DNA of 64,000 nucleotides from an uncultured Paludibacter sp. (GTDB lineage Bacteria > Bacteroidota > Bacteroidia > Bacteroidales > Paludibacteraceae): the NCBI GenBank assembly GCA_937927845.1, contig CALFXE010000200.1, forward strand, positions 62,001-126,000. The letters run 5' to 3'. The notes beneath the pieces were generated by a model. The model did no database searches, was not told the DNA's origin, and saw nothing but the letters and a program-made list of their open reading frames with translations. This document shows positions 34,500 through 42,468 of the stretch, in pieces. Positions within the stretch are counted from its first letter, which is position 1. Every line of letters starts with the position of its first letter. The position numbers were made by a program, and so were the translations under genes.

Positions 34500-35633
34500 A
34501 TGCAAATACACAATGCTGCGGAATGGGAATTTGTTAAATTTATATCCACCCAATTATATAATAAAACTATGCGTACAAAGGGAGACGCTCTTGTCAATAA
34601 AATAGAGGACTCAATTACAAAAATTAATAGTCTGATAAGCATCTCGTATATGGAGAATGACTATTCAGAAATGGTGATAGCTATTGGTGGAGATCTTGAG
34701 AAGTTTCTGAAGGGTACTGTTCTGAATATTGCTAATAAAAAATTTTACGATTTGATCGAAGAATTAAAAAATCATGGTATTGCTCAAAGCTATGTTGATT
34801 TCCTTCATGATTTTAGATTATGTTACAATGGCTACAAACATAATCCTATTTATACACGAACGATTTTTGAAGTAAAAACATATTTTATTAATATAAAAGG
34901 AGCAGTGAATGAAATAATAGCAAATAGTATTGGACTTGTTTCACAACCTTATCAGAGTAGGTCAAAGCGTACTGTCTGGTTCGCAGGGTGGGATGATTAC
35001 GTTGGCGGTATGACAGAATGCGGTGTATTTATACCGGATTACGACATTGATATGCCGATAGAAATTGATCATTTTAACCTACACTTTAGAGGGTGGAATG
35101 CTATAGTTGAGAAATTTACAGGCTCCAACGAGCTTTTTATGGGAAAAGAACATGTCTCGGCAAGAGCATTTAATTTTTGGAAATTCGAGAGTGACTTTGT
35201 CAATGCTGGAGCTTTTGTTGGAGACGTATCTGAATTTGTACGTGAACTTTGCAAGCATATCGCCAAAAATGAAAATGACCTGATACCTTTCTTAAAAAGG
35301 AATCATGATAGCTACTCTGTATATTGTTCCGCTGTGTTTTCGATTTTCGATGTTCTAAGAGAGGATAGCTGGACATCACAACAGAATTTAAAAGATGAAA
35401 TCTTGTTACGGATGGCCTATGATTATGGCATCGACCTAAATTCTCCTCATTTGGCAATAATAGATTATTTTGACTATGTCACTGTAACCCTTTATCGTGA
35501 CCAATTGAAAAACACCAATGAAATACTATGGCTAGATGAAGCTAATTATTCTGCAAAGAAAATTGGCGAGATCTCTCAAAAACTCTCTATTGGTTTTGAT
35601 AGAAATTATAATATTCTGACGAAGATAAAATAA
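34500..35633 (+). CDS. HEPN-like protein of unknown function (377 aa)
   Basis: The gene starts at 34500 or at the ATG at 34569 (MRTKGDALVN). The N-terminal 130 residues are helical and look HEPN-like: MVIAIGGDLEKFLKGTVL, then LHDFRLCYNGYKHNP. The R...N..KH spacing is longer than the strict R-x4-6-H RNase motif, so activity is uncertain. The C-terminal part (about 150-377) has no recognised domain. It is the first gene of a plus-strand islet lying between fecI and fecR. HEPN proteins often act as RNases in toxin and phage-defence systems. That role is an inference. Confidence 0.5.
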   Translation: MQIHNAAEWEFVKFISTQLYNKTMRTKGDALVNKIEDSITKINSLISISYMENDYSEMVIAIGGDLEKFLKGTVLNIANKKFYDLIEELKNHGIAQSYVDFLHDFRLCYNGYKHNPIYTRTIFEVKTYFINIKGAVNEIIANSIGLVSQPYQSRSKRTVWFAGWDDYVGGMTECGVFIPDYDIDMPIEIDHFNLHFRGWNAIVEKFTGSNELFMGKEHVSARAFNFWKFESDFVNAGAFVGDVSEFVRELCKHIAKNENDLIPFLKRNHDSYSVYCSAVFSIFDVLREDSWTSQQNLKDEILLRMAYDYGIDLNSPHLAIIDYFDYVTVTLYRDQLKNTNEILWLDEANYSAKKIGEISQKLSIGFDRNYNILTKIK

Positions 35634-35697
35634 AGAAAAGATGCTGTTGAAACTGTTTGCACGTTATAAATAAAAGTTAATTAGTAGAATTTGATGA

Positions 35698-36272
35698 ATG
35701 AAGATTGACGCCATTGATATAGTTAAGAAGTCAGAGCAATTTGCACTGGATTTGGCAAATCAGATGTCAAGGATTACTATTCGACCATTACAGAAAATAT
35801 CGTTCAATTCTAAAGAGTTTAGGGATAGGACAACACTTAAAAAACAACTACATAAGATAGAAACGAGCACTAATCCCATTATATATGTCATCGAGATCAA
35901 ATCGAAGGATAAAGTGAAACTATTAGTAAGCCGTTTTGAGCATTACCACACGTTAAACAAGACCAGAACAAAAAACATAGACAAAGTTAATCTATCCAGG
36001 TATAACAGGACACAGTCCAGTGTGTTGTATGTAGGTAGCTAGACAACAGATTTTGTAAACCGTTTGAAAAATCATCTCGGTACTGAGGGGGACGTGTCTA
36101 TAGCTTGCACCTTTGTAAGTGGGATGATTGTTTAGAATATGATCTGAAAATTTCCACTTTTGAGGTTATCTCCCAAACCTCTGAAAACATTGACCGGTTT
36201 ATTGTTGAAATTCTTGAACAACAATTCTGGGACAAGCTACAGCCTATTTTTGGTAAAAGAAGTGGACTATAA
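35698..36272 (+). pseudogene. Broken GIY-YIG-like nuclease gene
   Basis: The frame from 35698 runs to QSSVLYVGS and then hits a TAG at 36040. Beyond it the same frame continues TTDFVNRLKNHLGTEGDVS, and after a frame change near 36095 it continues YSLHLCKWDD to the end FWDKLQPIFGKRSGL at 36272. Together these give the order expected of GIY-YIG nucleases: YVG, R.KNHLG, then a final E..WD.L.P.FGK. Two independent lesions, an in-frame stop and a frameshift, indicate that the gene is inactivated. No intact copy is visible in the window. Confidence 0.65.
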
Positions 36273-36432
36273 GCACGATTCAGCATTTTGCACGAGAAAT
36301 TTTAGACAAACATGTGCTTCCTGCAAACATTAGGTACGTTTATATTTTGTAGATTTGTATGTACAGTAGCATGCTTCTTTATCAAAATAAATATTGCTTA
36401 CATAGTAGGTATTAATAATTAAACCTCTCATC

Positions 36433-37326
36433 ATGAGTTATCAGATCAAATGTAATTTTAAGGAAAAACTTATAGAAATTGATATTGCTCGTTACCTAGG
36501 TTGCTTCGCCCCACACTTGGGTGGGTTTTATTATTTGGAAAATGCCAATGAACAACTAACAGGCGCAGATCTTATATCCGAAGACACCAACGCGATGCCA
36601 ATTTACATACAAGCGAAAGTATCGCAGGGATTAAAAACAATAAATAAAGTTGCGGCCTCTAGACGAAAGAATAGAAGCAAACTCGAAGACATAAGAGAGT
36701 TTAGGCATGACCTTGGACTAGATAAAAATGATGATCATTTTTTATACTTTCAACTTAGAAGAAAAGCAGAGCATGCACATGATTATCAGCATAACATTTT
36801 GATGAACTATGCAAATACAGGGTTTTCACATGCGTTTTATGTAGCTCCTCTATGCCTTGATAAGCATGAGTATCAAAAAGATTTTCTCAATATCAATAAT
36901 ATTCCATACGAACCATTTTTTTTAGGGAATTACGCACTCAGAGATTTTAATTGGACTTCGTATTACGGCTTCTTACCATTTCTAAGAAATCATATATCGA
37001 TTATCCCGCATGAGCTAATTGATACACACGAGCACTTTTATGCCTATTCAAATCAGGGAATCGATGTAACATGGCATTCACCTGAGTATATCGACGATAG
37101 TCCATCAAGGCTTTCGGATACAATGATTCGAATAATGAAGGATTTCTATGATTCAAAAAATGAACAGACAATCAGTTCCATTGCTTCAAGACTGAGGGAA
37201 ATGCCTATCATGCAGAACATCAAACAAACTAATGAACGCTCTATAGATCTGATTGTCCAGCATGGACAGATTCTTGAACATGAATATGGTATAAAACAGT
37301 TGTTATTAACCAAAAAAAAGAGATAG
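36433..37326 (+). CDS. Possible PD-(D/E)XK-like nuclease (297 aa)
   Basis: No family is firmly recognised. The N-terminal 75 residues contain GADLISED followed by MPIYIQAKVS, which fits a D...(E/Q)xK arrangement of restriction-type nucleases with Q in place of E. The middle and C-terminal parts are rich in aromatic residues and His (LRDFNWTSYYGFLPF, ELIDTHEHFYAY). There is no signal peptide or membrane helix. A TAGATTTG sequence at 36350-36357 matches the Bacteroidetes -7 box, 76 bases upstream. It is the last gene of the islet between fecR and fecI. Confidence 0.45.
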   Translation: MSYQIKCNFKEKLIEIDIARYLGCFAPHLGGFYYLENANEQLTGADLISEDTNAMPIYIQAKVSQGLKTINKVAASRRKNRSKLEDIREFRHDLGLDKNDDHFLYFQLRRKAEHAHDYQHNILMNYANTGFSHAFYVAPLCLDKHEYQKDFLNINNIPYEPFFLGNYALRDFNWTSYYGFLPFLRNHISIIPHELIDTHEHFYAYSNQGIDVTWHSPEYIDDSPSRLSDTMIRIMKDFYDSKNEQTISSIASRLREMPIMQNIKQTNERSIDLIVQHGQILEHEYGIKQLLLTKKKR

Positions 37327-37493
37327 AATAATCTTATATCGTGAAAATCGTATAAATATCAGGAGGATGTAGGTGGATTAAAAAAACACAATAAGCCGGG
37401 TTTTATAGGATTCATGGAATTGTCTTGGATTTATCACACGATAAAAAAACAGGAGAAAGATAGACGAAATTAAATGGTTTATAGAAGTTTAAG

Positions 37494-38087
37494 CTAATAT
37501 TTTTGAAGCATTAAAAGTGAAATTATGATAGCCATTCGCTCTTGTGACTGGAATATGTACTTGCGTACAATACTGGTCGCTTGCACCAAATGGTTACTAA
37601 CTGTTGATGTTGATACCCCCATAATTTCTGCTGCCTGTTGGTAGCTCATACCATCTAATCTACATAACTTAAAAGCCTGCCTGCGCTGTGGTGATAACTG
37701 ATCCATCGCTTTGTCCAGTAGTTCCTGACTTTCTTTCAGGTAAATGCCTTCTTCGGTGTGGGAGTAACTTTCTAAAAAAGTTGAAACAATATGCTCCTGT
37801 AGCTTTTTATCCCGTGCAATTTTCCGGTAAAGTTGATAAACCTCATTTTCAGCTACCTTATAAAGCCAGGATTTTATGGATAGGTCGGGATTAATGGTAT
37901 CTCGTTTATTCCAGAGTATAACAAAAGTGTCCTGTAAGAGTTCGTCTGCGAGCTGTTCTGATTGGGTAAGCTTTAATAAGCGGTTGTAGATTCGGTTTGA
38001 ATAAAGATCATATAAGGTATTAAACGCGGTTTCTTCTCCTAACCTGATTAGAAGTTCCCTTTCATCTATGGAGCTTAAGACATGCAT
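37494..38087 (-). CDS. ECF sigma factor of the FecI type
   Basis: The 197-residue protein has sigma region 2 (FNTLYDLYSNRIYNRLLKLT, ELLQDTFVILWNKRD, IKSWLYKVAENEVYQLYRK) and region 4 (LSPQRRQAFKLCRLDGMSYQ, AAEIMGVSTSTVSNHLVQA). It would direct RNA polymerase to the susC operon and is controlled by FecR. Normally fecR follows immediately. Here 3 kb of plus-strand genes intervene, but orientation and family match the fecR at 33220-34410. Confidence 0.92.
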   Translation of the reverse strand: MHVLSSIDERELLIRLGEETAFNTLYDLYSNRIYNRLLKLTQSEQLADELLQDTFVILWNKRDTINPDLSIKSWLYKVAENEVYQLYRKIARDKKLQEHIVSTFLESYSHTEEGIYLKESQELLDKAMDQLSPQRRQAFKLCRLDGMSYQQAAEIMGVSTSTVSNHLVQATSIVRKYIFQSQERMAIIISLLMLQKY

Positions 38088-38366
38088 TGCTGATACTTAC
38101 CTTATATTAAGTTACTAAATACTGGTTAGAAAACAAAATTGAAATGCAATTATACTATTTCACTGTCTAATTGCAAATTATGTATTGCAAAGCGGATGGA
38201 TCAGTTAAGTTAAAACCAACAAAAAAATAAGCTCTTGGCACTTCTAAAAAGGATTTTAGAATAATTTTTATTTTTCATGTAACATCTGTCATAAGGGACA
38301 CACAAACCCAAAAAATAACAAAAAGCGATGCTTTATAACCAATTGTTTAATTAACACCTTATCATC

Positions 38367-39581
38367 ATGACAGATACTTACCCTTTAGAATCAATTGATT
38401 TATTAATTACCGTAACCCTTAATCCTGAAGACAATAATGTAAAAACTTTAACTGCGGATCAGTGTGAGCAGATCATTACTTACCTGAAAAGAGAGACAAC
38501 CCGTATCCAGTTAATTATCAAAACACAGACATTCACCTTACAGAGTACTAAGGCGGTGGAACTTTTGGTTAGACAGTATTACTCATCCATTATTAATATT
38601 ACCGATATTGCATTTGCCAATCAAAATCGTTTAGACGATTGCCCGATTGAACTTAAAAAAGTTTATAAAACACTGCTCACCACACTCAGCGAGCTGATTT
38701 CATTTTTGGAAGCGAGGTTTGCCAAATATCTAAGTCCTGAAGAGAGGGTTAACTCTAATTATCTGGTCTTGACTAAGTCCGCTTTAAAAGTTAAACTGGA
38801 TAAACTGAGGCAGCACCTCAATTATAAGGTCCTACAAGAAATGCCTCCCTCGAAGCTTATATTTAAAAGATTGTATCGTTTTACAAACACAAAAAACCAT
38901 AAGTTTGAAGTTACCTTCCGGGCTATTTTTTACAAAAATGAGCTGGTGAAAGGCTTATATGGGTTGAAGTTTGAAAATAATGAAGGAAATGATGTTTTTA
39001 CATCAGTTGATAAACTTCTGATTTATCTGAACTATAACAGTAAAACATACATTGACCAGCTAACACAAAGAATTATTAAGGCTTTGGAGCCATGTGACGA
39101 CATAACTGAAAAAATTGAACGGCTACATTATTATCAAAAGGCTTTTAAACAGCAACATCGTAAACCCGGATTTAAGCTAAATCCGGGTTATCATGATCTT
39201 AAGGCGATTATGGATGACTGGTTTGAGCTGGAAATCCGCTATCTGGAAAGATTGGTTCAGTTTTCTATTGTATCTTTACCTAAACCAACGGTTAGTCCAA
39301 AGCCTAATACAACCGCCCCAAAGGAAATAAACAAAGTTCGTTGTATGCTTACTACCGACCAGTTAGGGTTAATTCTGCGTGGAGCGGATGAAGCAAGAAT
39401 CTTAGTTGCTAAGTCCATGAATCAGGTTTTTAGAACACTTGTTCCACATTTGTCAACGCCATTCAAAGAAAATCTATCTTATGATGCTATGCGGAGTAAA
39501 TCTTACATCGCCGAAGCTCGCGATAAAGACATAGCTATTCAGGCATTGGAGAAGATTATCAACAAGATAAAAGGCTATTAA
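38367..39581 (+). CDS. Conserved Bacteroidetes protein, possibly RteC-like (404 aa)
   Basis: The soluble protein starts MTDTYPLESIDLLITVTLNP. The N-terminal third is helical (CEQIITYLKRETTRIQLIIK). The C-terminal 90 residues read CMLTTDQLGLILRGADEARI, then FRTLVPHLSTPFKENLSYDA and MRSKSYIAEARDKDIAIQAL. This ending resembles RteC-type proteins of Bacteroides conjugative transposons, which regulate transfer genes, but the match is from memory and only moderate. It lies directly upstream of a lipoprotein and the RadC gene, within ICE backbone. Confidence 0.5.
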   Translation: MTDTYPLESIDLLITVTLNPEDNNVKTLTADQCEQIITYLKRETTRIQLIIKTQTFTLQSTKAVELLVRQYYSSIINITDIAFANQNRLDDCPIELKKVYKTLLTTLSELISFLEARFAKYLSPEERVNSNYLVLTKSALKVKLDKLRQHLNYKVLQEMPPSKLIFKRLYRFTNTKNHKFEVTFRAIFYKNELVKGLYGLKFENNEGNDVFTSVDKLLIYLNYNSKTYIDQLTQRIIKALEPCDDITEKIERLHYYQKAFKQQHRKPGFKLNPGYHDLKAIMDDWFELEIRYLERLVQFSIVSLPKPTVSPKPNTTAPKEINKVRCMLTTDQLGLILRGADEARILVAKSMNQVFRTLVPHLSTPFKENLSYDAMRSKSYIAEARDKDIAIQALEKIINKIKGY

Positions 39582-39599
39582 CCAATTAACCTACATATT

Positions 39600-40133
39600 A
39601 TGAAAAGGAGCATTATTATTCTAATGATGACCAGTGTTGTTTGCATTAGCTGTGAAAAAGAGGAATTAACAAAGGAGAAAGCAATATTGATAATAAGGAA
39701 GAGCCAAGGTTATCCTATTGCGATCAGTCGTGAAATCTTCTGTGGTGATCCTGAACAGGCAAGAATATTATTGAAGGCGGGCTTTGAAAAGGATGGTTTA
39801 GTAAAAATTAATAAAAATCTCCACTATTCTGAACTTGGAAGTAAAGCTTTTATAGAATTTACTCCGGCAGCGGTTCCATTCCTGCTGCCTACTTCTGAAA
39901 AGGATAGAAAGATTAAAGTCCAAAATGTAAAGATTGCAGATGAGGATTTTGAAAAAATCGAAAGGATATATGCCGAACCAACACTAGGTATTACGGTTGT
40001 TGAGTATAGTACCGCTTTTAACAACGTGACACCTTTTTTCAGACTAAACAAGGACTTAGAGGTTTCCAGAAAGAACAAAAGAAAGGCTGAATTCAAACTT
40101 ACTGATAATGGCTGGGAATTGGCTCAATGGTAA
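39600..40133 (+). CDS. Predicted lipoprotein (177 aa)
   Basis: The lipoprotein signal has its Cys in VVCISC (MKRSIIILMMTSVVCISC). The mature region contains GYPIAISREIFCGDPEQARI and a C-terminal EFKLTDNGWELAQW. It is 18 bases downstream of the 404-residue gene and ends at a strong terminator (40148-40169). The family is unknown. The KLTDNGWELA ending resembles small wHTH-like or carrier domains in other lipoproteins, but nothing firm can be said. Confidence 0.6.
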   Translation: MKRSIIILMMTSVVCISCEKEELTKEKAILIIRKSQGYPIAISREIFCGDPEQARILLKAGFEKDGLVKINKNLHYSELGSKAFIEFTPAAVPFLLPTSEKDRKIKVQNVKIADEDFEKIERIYAEPTLGITVVEYSTAFNNVTPFFRLNKDLEVSRKNKRKAEFKLTDNGWELAQW

Positions 40134-40147
40134 GTACGAAATGAGTT

Positions 40148-40169
40148 AAGGGGCGATAAGCCCCTTTTT
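40148..40169 (+). terminator. Terminator after the lipoprotein gene
   Basis: A stem of AAGGGGC (40148-40154) and GCCCCTT (40160-40166) with a 5-base loop is followed by T residues. It also lies downstream of the convergent radC-like gene. Confidence 0.85.
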
Positions 40170-40188
40170 ATTTTCATTTTTAGCGGAA

Positions 40189-40659
40189 TCAGAGCAGTCC
40201 TTCATCTGCAAAGGAAAAGAAGCCTTCTGTAGTAATGATGAGATGATCTAAGACTTGTATATCAAGCAATTTGCCTGCATCCACAATCTTGCTGGTTATG
40301 GTTTTATCGGCTTCGCTGGGTTTTAAATTTCCGGAAGGATGATTATGAGCCAGGATGATTGCTGAGGCATTTGCATGTAGTGCCGCTGAGAAAATTAATT
40401 TCAGATCAACTACGGTACCTGTTGTACCTCCTGTGGAAACTTCGAATATCCCTAATACTTTATTGGCTCTATTAAGTACCATAATCTTGAATTGCTCAAC
40501 CATTTCAATGCGATCTTCATCCCAATTATTTAGGAAAATCTTATAAGCGTCGTCAGCTCTTGTTATGCTGGGTCTTAGAGACGCTTTTATCTTATTTCTA
40601 TATACTAACTGCATTTCTGCAACTTCCAGCAGATTAATGTTATTTACCTGGCTTTCCAT
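40189..40659 (-). CDS. radC: RadC-like JAB-domain protein
   Basis: The 156-residue protein is a JAB/MPN-type domain with the metal-binding motif ILAHNHPSGNLKPSEAD. It has the preceding strands LGIFEVSTGGTTGTVVDLKL and the family ending LLDIQVLDHLIITTEGFFSF. This short form, lacking the N-terminal helix-hairpin-helix domain, is carried by many Bacteroidetes mobile elements; its role in DNA repair is not established. It is transcribed opposite to the tra operon. Confidence 0.9.
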   Translation of the reverse strand: MESQVNNINLLEVAEMQLVYRNKIKASLRPSITRADDAYKIFLNNWDEDRIEMVEQFKIMVLNRANKVLGIFEVSTGGTTGTVVDLKLIFSAALHANASAIILAHNHPSGNLKPSEADKTITSKIVDAGKLLDIQVLDHLIITTEGFFSFADEGLL

Positions 40660-41054
40660 AATATTTAATTTTTAGTGTTAAAAAATTTGTTATGGTGCAC
40701 CTTCCGGTATTAGAGAAGCAAGCCAAAAAGCAACGCAATAAATGATGGCTGATGCCGGTGGGTGGTGTTTATGGCGGAATTTTTTGAAGCGCCACCGCAC
40801 TCTAATCCCGAACTTTGTAGCAAGACGAGATTTTGATTTATCCTAATTCTTTCAGGGATGTTTCCATAGAAAAAGTGCATTAAAGCCCGTTATTTTATGG
40901 AATTAAAGTAGAGTCCAACTCGAAGGGTACCAGGTAACAACAAAATGTTGGACTTGTGTGGCCTTGCTTATCGTCGCAACTTTGCCATTGAACTTAAAGA
41001 AAACAGCCCCGGTATACCAGGTCTGGAAATGTCGAACGATTAAATGAGAAGCGT
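40660..41054. other. Leader region upstream of the tra operon
   Basis: These 395 bases lie between divergent radC and the first tra gene and contain no convincing gene; a 34-codon frame from 40742 is doubtful. A bulged hairpin can form between GGTGG...GGCG (around 40760-40775) and CGCCACC (around 40790). A further inverted repeat AGTCCAAC/GTTGGACT lies at 40912-40919 and 40947-40954. The tra promoter should be here. The structure suggests a long untranslated leader. Confidence 0.4.
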
Positions 41055-41507
41055 ATGTTTACAAACATTACCTGGACGGATTTCTTTTTAGGAATCGCCA
41101 TAGGAACAGGAGCCTATTACCTGCTGGTAGGCTTAAGATACTACAGAGTTGAAATTATTGGATTTTTTTCGGGACGAAAAAAAATGAACTTCAACACTAC
41201 CTTCGATGAAGAGGATTATGAAGATAATTCCACGAAAACAAAACAAAATCATTTCTTAGCATCATCAGACCAGGATTTCGAACAAATCGAGCGTCTTATA
41301 ACGAAAATCAAACGTATCATCTCGGATACGGCTCAGGTACAACTTGAACCTGATGAATTTAAAGACTATATCAGCGTAACGCTGAAGGAATATCCCTTGA
41401 TTAAGAATTCTCCGCTTCGGGCATCAATAAATGAGTTGATCGTCTCGGAGTGCGAAAAATATGGAGCTGTTGCCCTTAGTGAAGAGGAGGTTGATTTGTT
41501 GTGGTGA
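41055..41507 (+). CDS. First protein of the tra operon (150 aa), membrane-anchored
   Basis: An N-terminal membrane helix (WTDFFLGIAIGTGAYYLLVG) precedes a charged linker and a helical C-terminal domain (DFEQIERLITKIKRIISD, then INELIVSECEKYGAVALSEE). The arrangement matches small proteins at the start of tra operons in Sphingobacteria-type ICEs. It is not homologous in any visible way to TraA-TraD of CTnDOT. It probably anchors an accessory of the transfer machine. Confidence 0.65.
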   Translation: MFTNITWTDFFLGIAIGTGAYYLLVGLRYYRVEIIGFFSGRKKMNFNTTFDEEDYEDNSTKTKQNHFLASSDQDFEQIERLITKIKRIISDTAQVQLEPDEFKDYISVTLKEYPLIKNSPLRASINELIVSECEKYGAVALSEEEVDLLW

Positions 41508-41525
41508 CACTAGGTAACAGCTACT

Positions 41526-41616
41526 AGCGAAGTTGGTTTCCCTGTCCGTCCCGGTGCGTTAGGTAAAGTGTGGTCAGAATACGGTCAATGAGACGGCGAA
41601 ACCACTTCGCTTTTTA
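41526..41616 (+). ncRNA. Candidate structured RNA between the first tra gene and traE
   Basis: AGCGAAGTTGGTTTC (41526-41540) pairs with GAAACCACTTCGCT (41598-41611), with a single bulged T. Inside it, CCGTC (41546-41550) pairs with GACGG (41592-41596), leaving a 41-base central loop. TTTTT follows the closing stem. The whole 86-nt fold plus U-tract looks like a terminator-attenuator or a small RNA. No known family is recognised. It sits 18 bases after the preceding stop and 42 before traE. Confidence 0.5.
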
Positions 41617-41652
41617 TACTCTTAAATTTTTAAAAATTAAAATTCGTGTGAG

Positions 41653-41991
41653 ATGGAAATGTTGGAAAAGAAAACGAAAAAAGAAAAACGTAAGGGCTTA
41701 ATTCTTACGCTAGTGCTTATTGCGGTATTGGCGTATCAATATACCGCCTATGCGCAGGATGGTATCGCCGGTATTAACGAAGCGAACCAGAAAGTACGGA
41801 GTTATTTTGCTGCTGGAACTAACCTGATGTATGCTGTAGGTGCATTACTTGGCCTGATCGGGGCAATCAAGGTTTATCAGAAGTGGAATGCAGGGGATCA
41901 GGACACCGGAAAGGTAGCTGCTGCCTGGTTCGGTAGCTGTGTGTTCTTAGTGGTTGTCGCCACGGTAATTCAAAGTTTCTTCGGCGTTTAA
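41653..41991 (+). CDS. traE: TraE (DUF4134) conjugation membrane protein
   Basis: The 112-residue protein has a signal-like first helix ending YAQDGIAG. The DUF4134 hallmarks follow: INEANQKVRSYFAAGTNLM, YAVGALLGLIGAIKVYQKWN, and a second helix FGSCVFLVVVATVIQSFFGV. DUF4134/TraE is the pilin- or VirB2-like small membrane component of Bacteroidetes type IV secretion. It directly precedes the DUF1896 gene. Confidence 0.9.
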   Translation: MEMLEKKTKKEKRKGLILTLVLIAVLAYQYTAYAQDGIAGINEANQKVRSYFAAGTNLMYAVGALLGLIGAIKVYQKWNAGDQDTGKVAAAWFGSCVFLVVVATVIQSFFGV

Positions 41992-42001
41992 AATCTCGGT
42001 T

Positions 42002-42430
42002 ATGATTACGATTCTAAAGGAAAAGTTATGGCAATACATTGTTGACCATAATCCAGACCAGATGTTCGATCTGCAGGAAAGCTATTCTGTTTCCAAGTAT
42101 CTCGAAGATCAGGTTGCAAGCGTAATGGATTTTGTAAATCAACAGATCCAGGCACAAATCCCTGATTACATTATACAGGAACAATGCATGGAACAGCTTA
42201 CTGCTCCCCTTAAACCGTCACGGTTTCTTTACATCAGGGGGATTGTTGAAGAAGAATTTCCAAAAGATTTTGAAAGATTGAAGGAAGACGGCACATTGAC
42301 CTACGAGCTAATCAATATGATACAGGCCTGTAGGGAAACCTTTGAAAGGTTTGATTTTTCAATGGAGAATGAGGAAAACAGGCATTTAAGGTACGCCATA
42401 ATAGCGGAGGTACATGATTACCTGATATAA
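42002..42430 (+). CDS. DUF1896-family protein
   Basis: The 142-residue soluble acidic protein contains LSYIRG-type and BLAST-like family features I recall for DUF1896. Visible segments are LWQYIVDHNPDQMFD, YLEDQVASVMDFVNQ, FLYIRGIVEEEFPKDFERL and LTYELINMIQACRETF. Such proteins sit between traE and the large methyltransferase-helicase in many Bacteroidetes ICEs. The role is unknown; close linkage suggests a partner of the large gene. Confidence 0.8.
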   Translation: MITILKEKLWQYIVDHNPDQMFDLQESYSVSKYLEDQVASVMDFVNQQIQAQIPDYIIQEQCMEQLTAPLKPSRFLYIRGIVEEEFPKDFERLKEDGTLTYELINMIQACRETFERFDFSMENEENRHLRYAIIAEVHDYLI

Positions 42431-42468
42431 TCTGAAAGTAATGATGTGGGATGATAAAATGATTGGAG

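Noticed and set aside
40742..40846. 34-codon frame in the tra leader
   Set aside because: It overlaps the bulged hairpin and its sequence looks like a structured leader rather than a protein.
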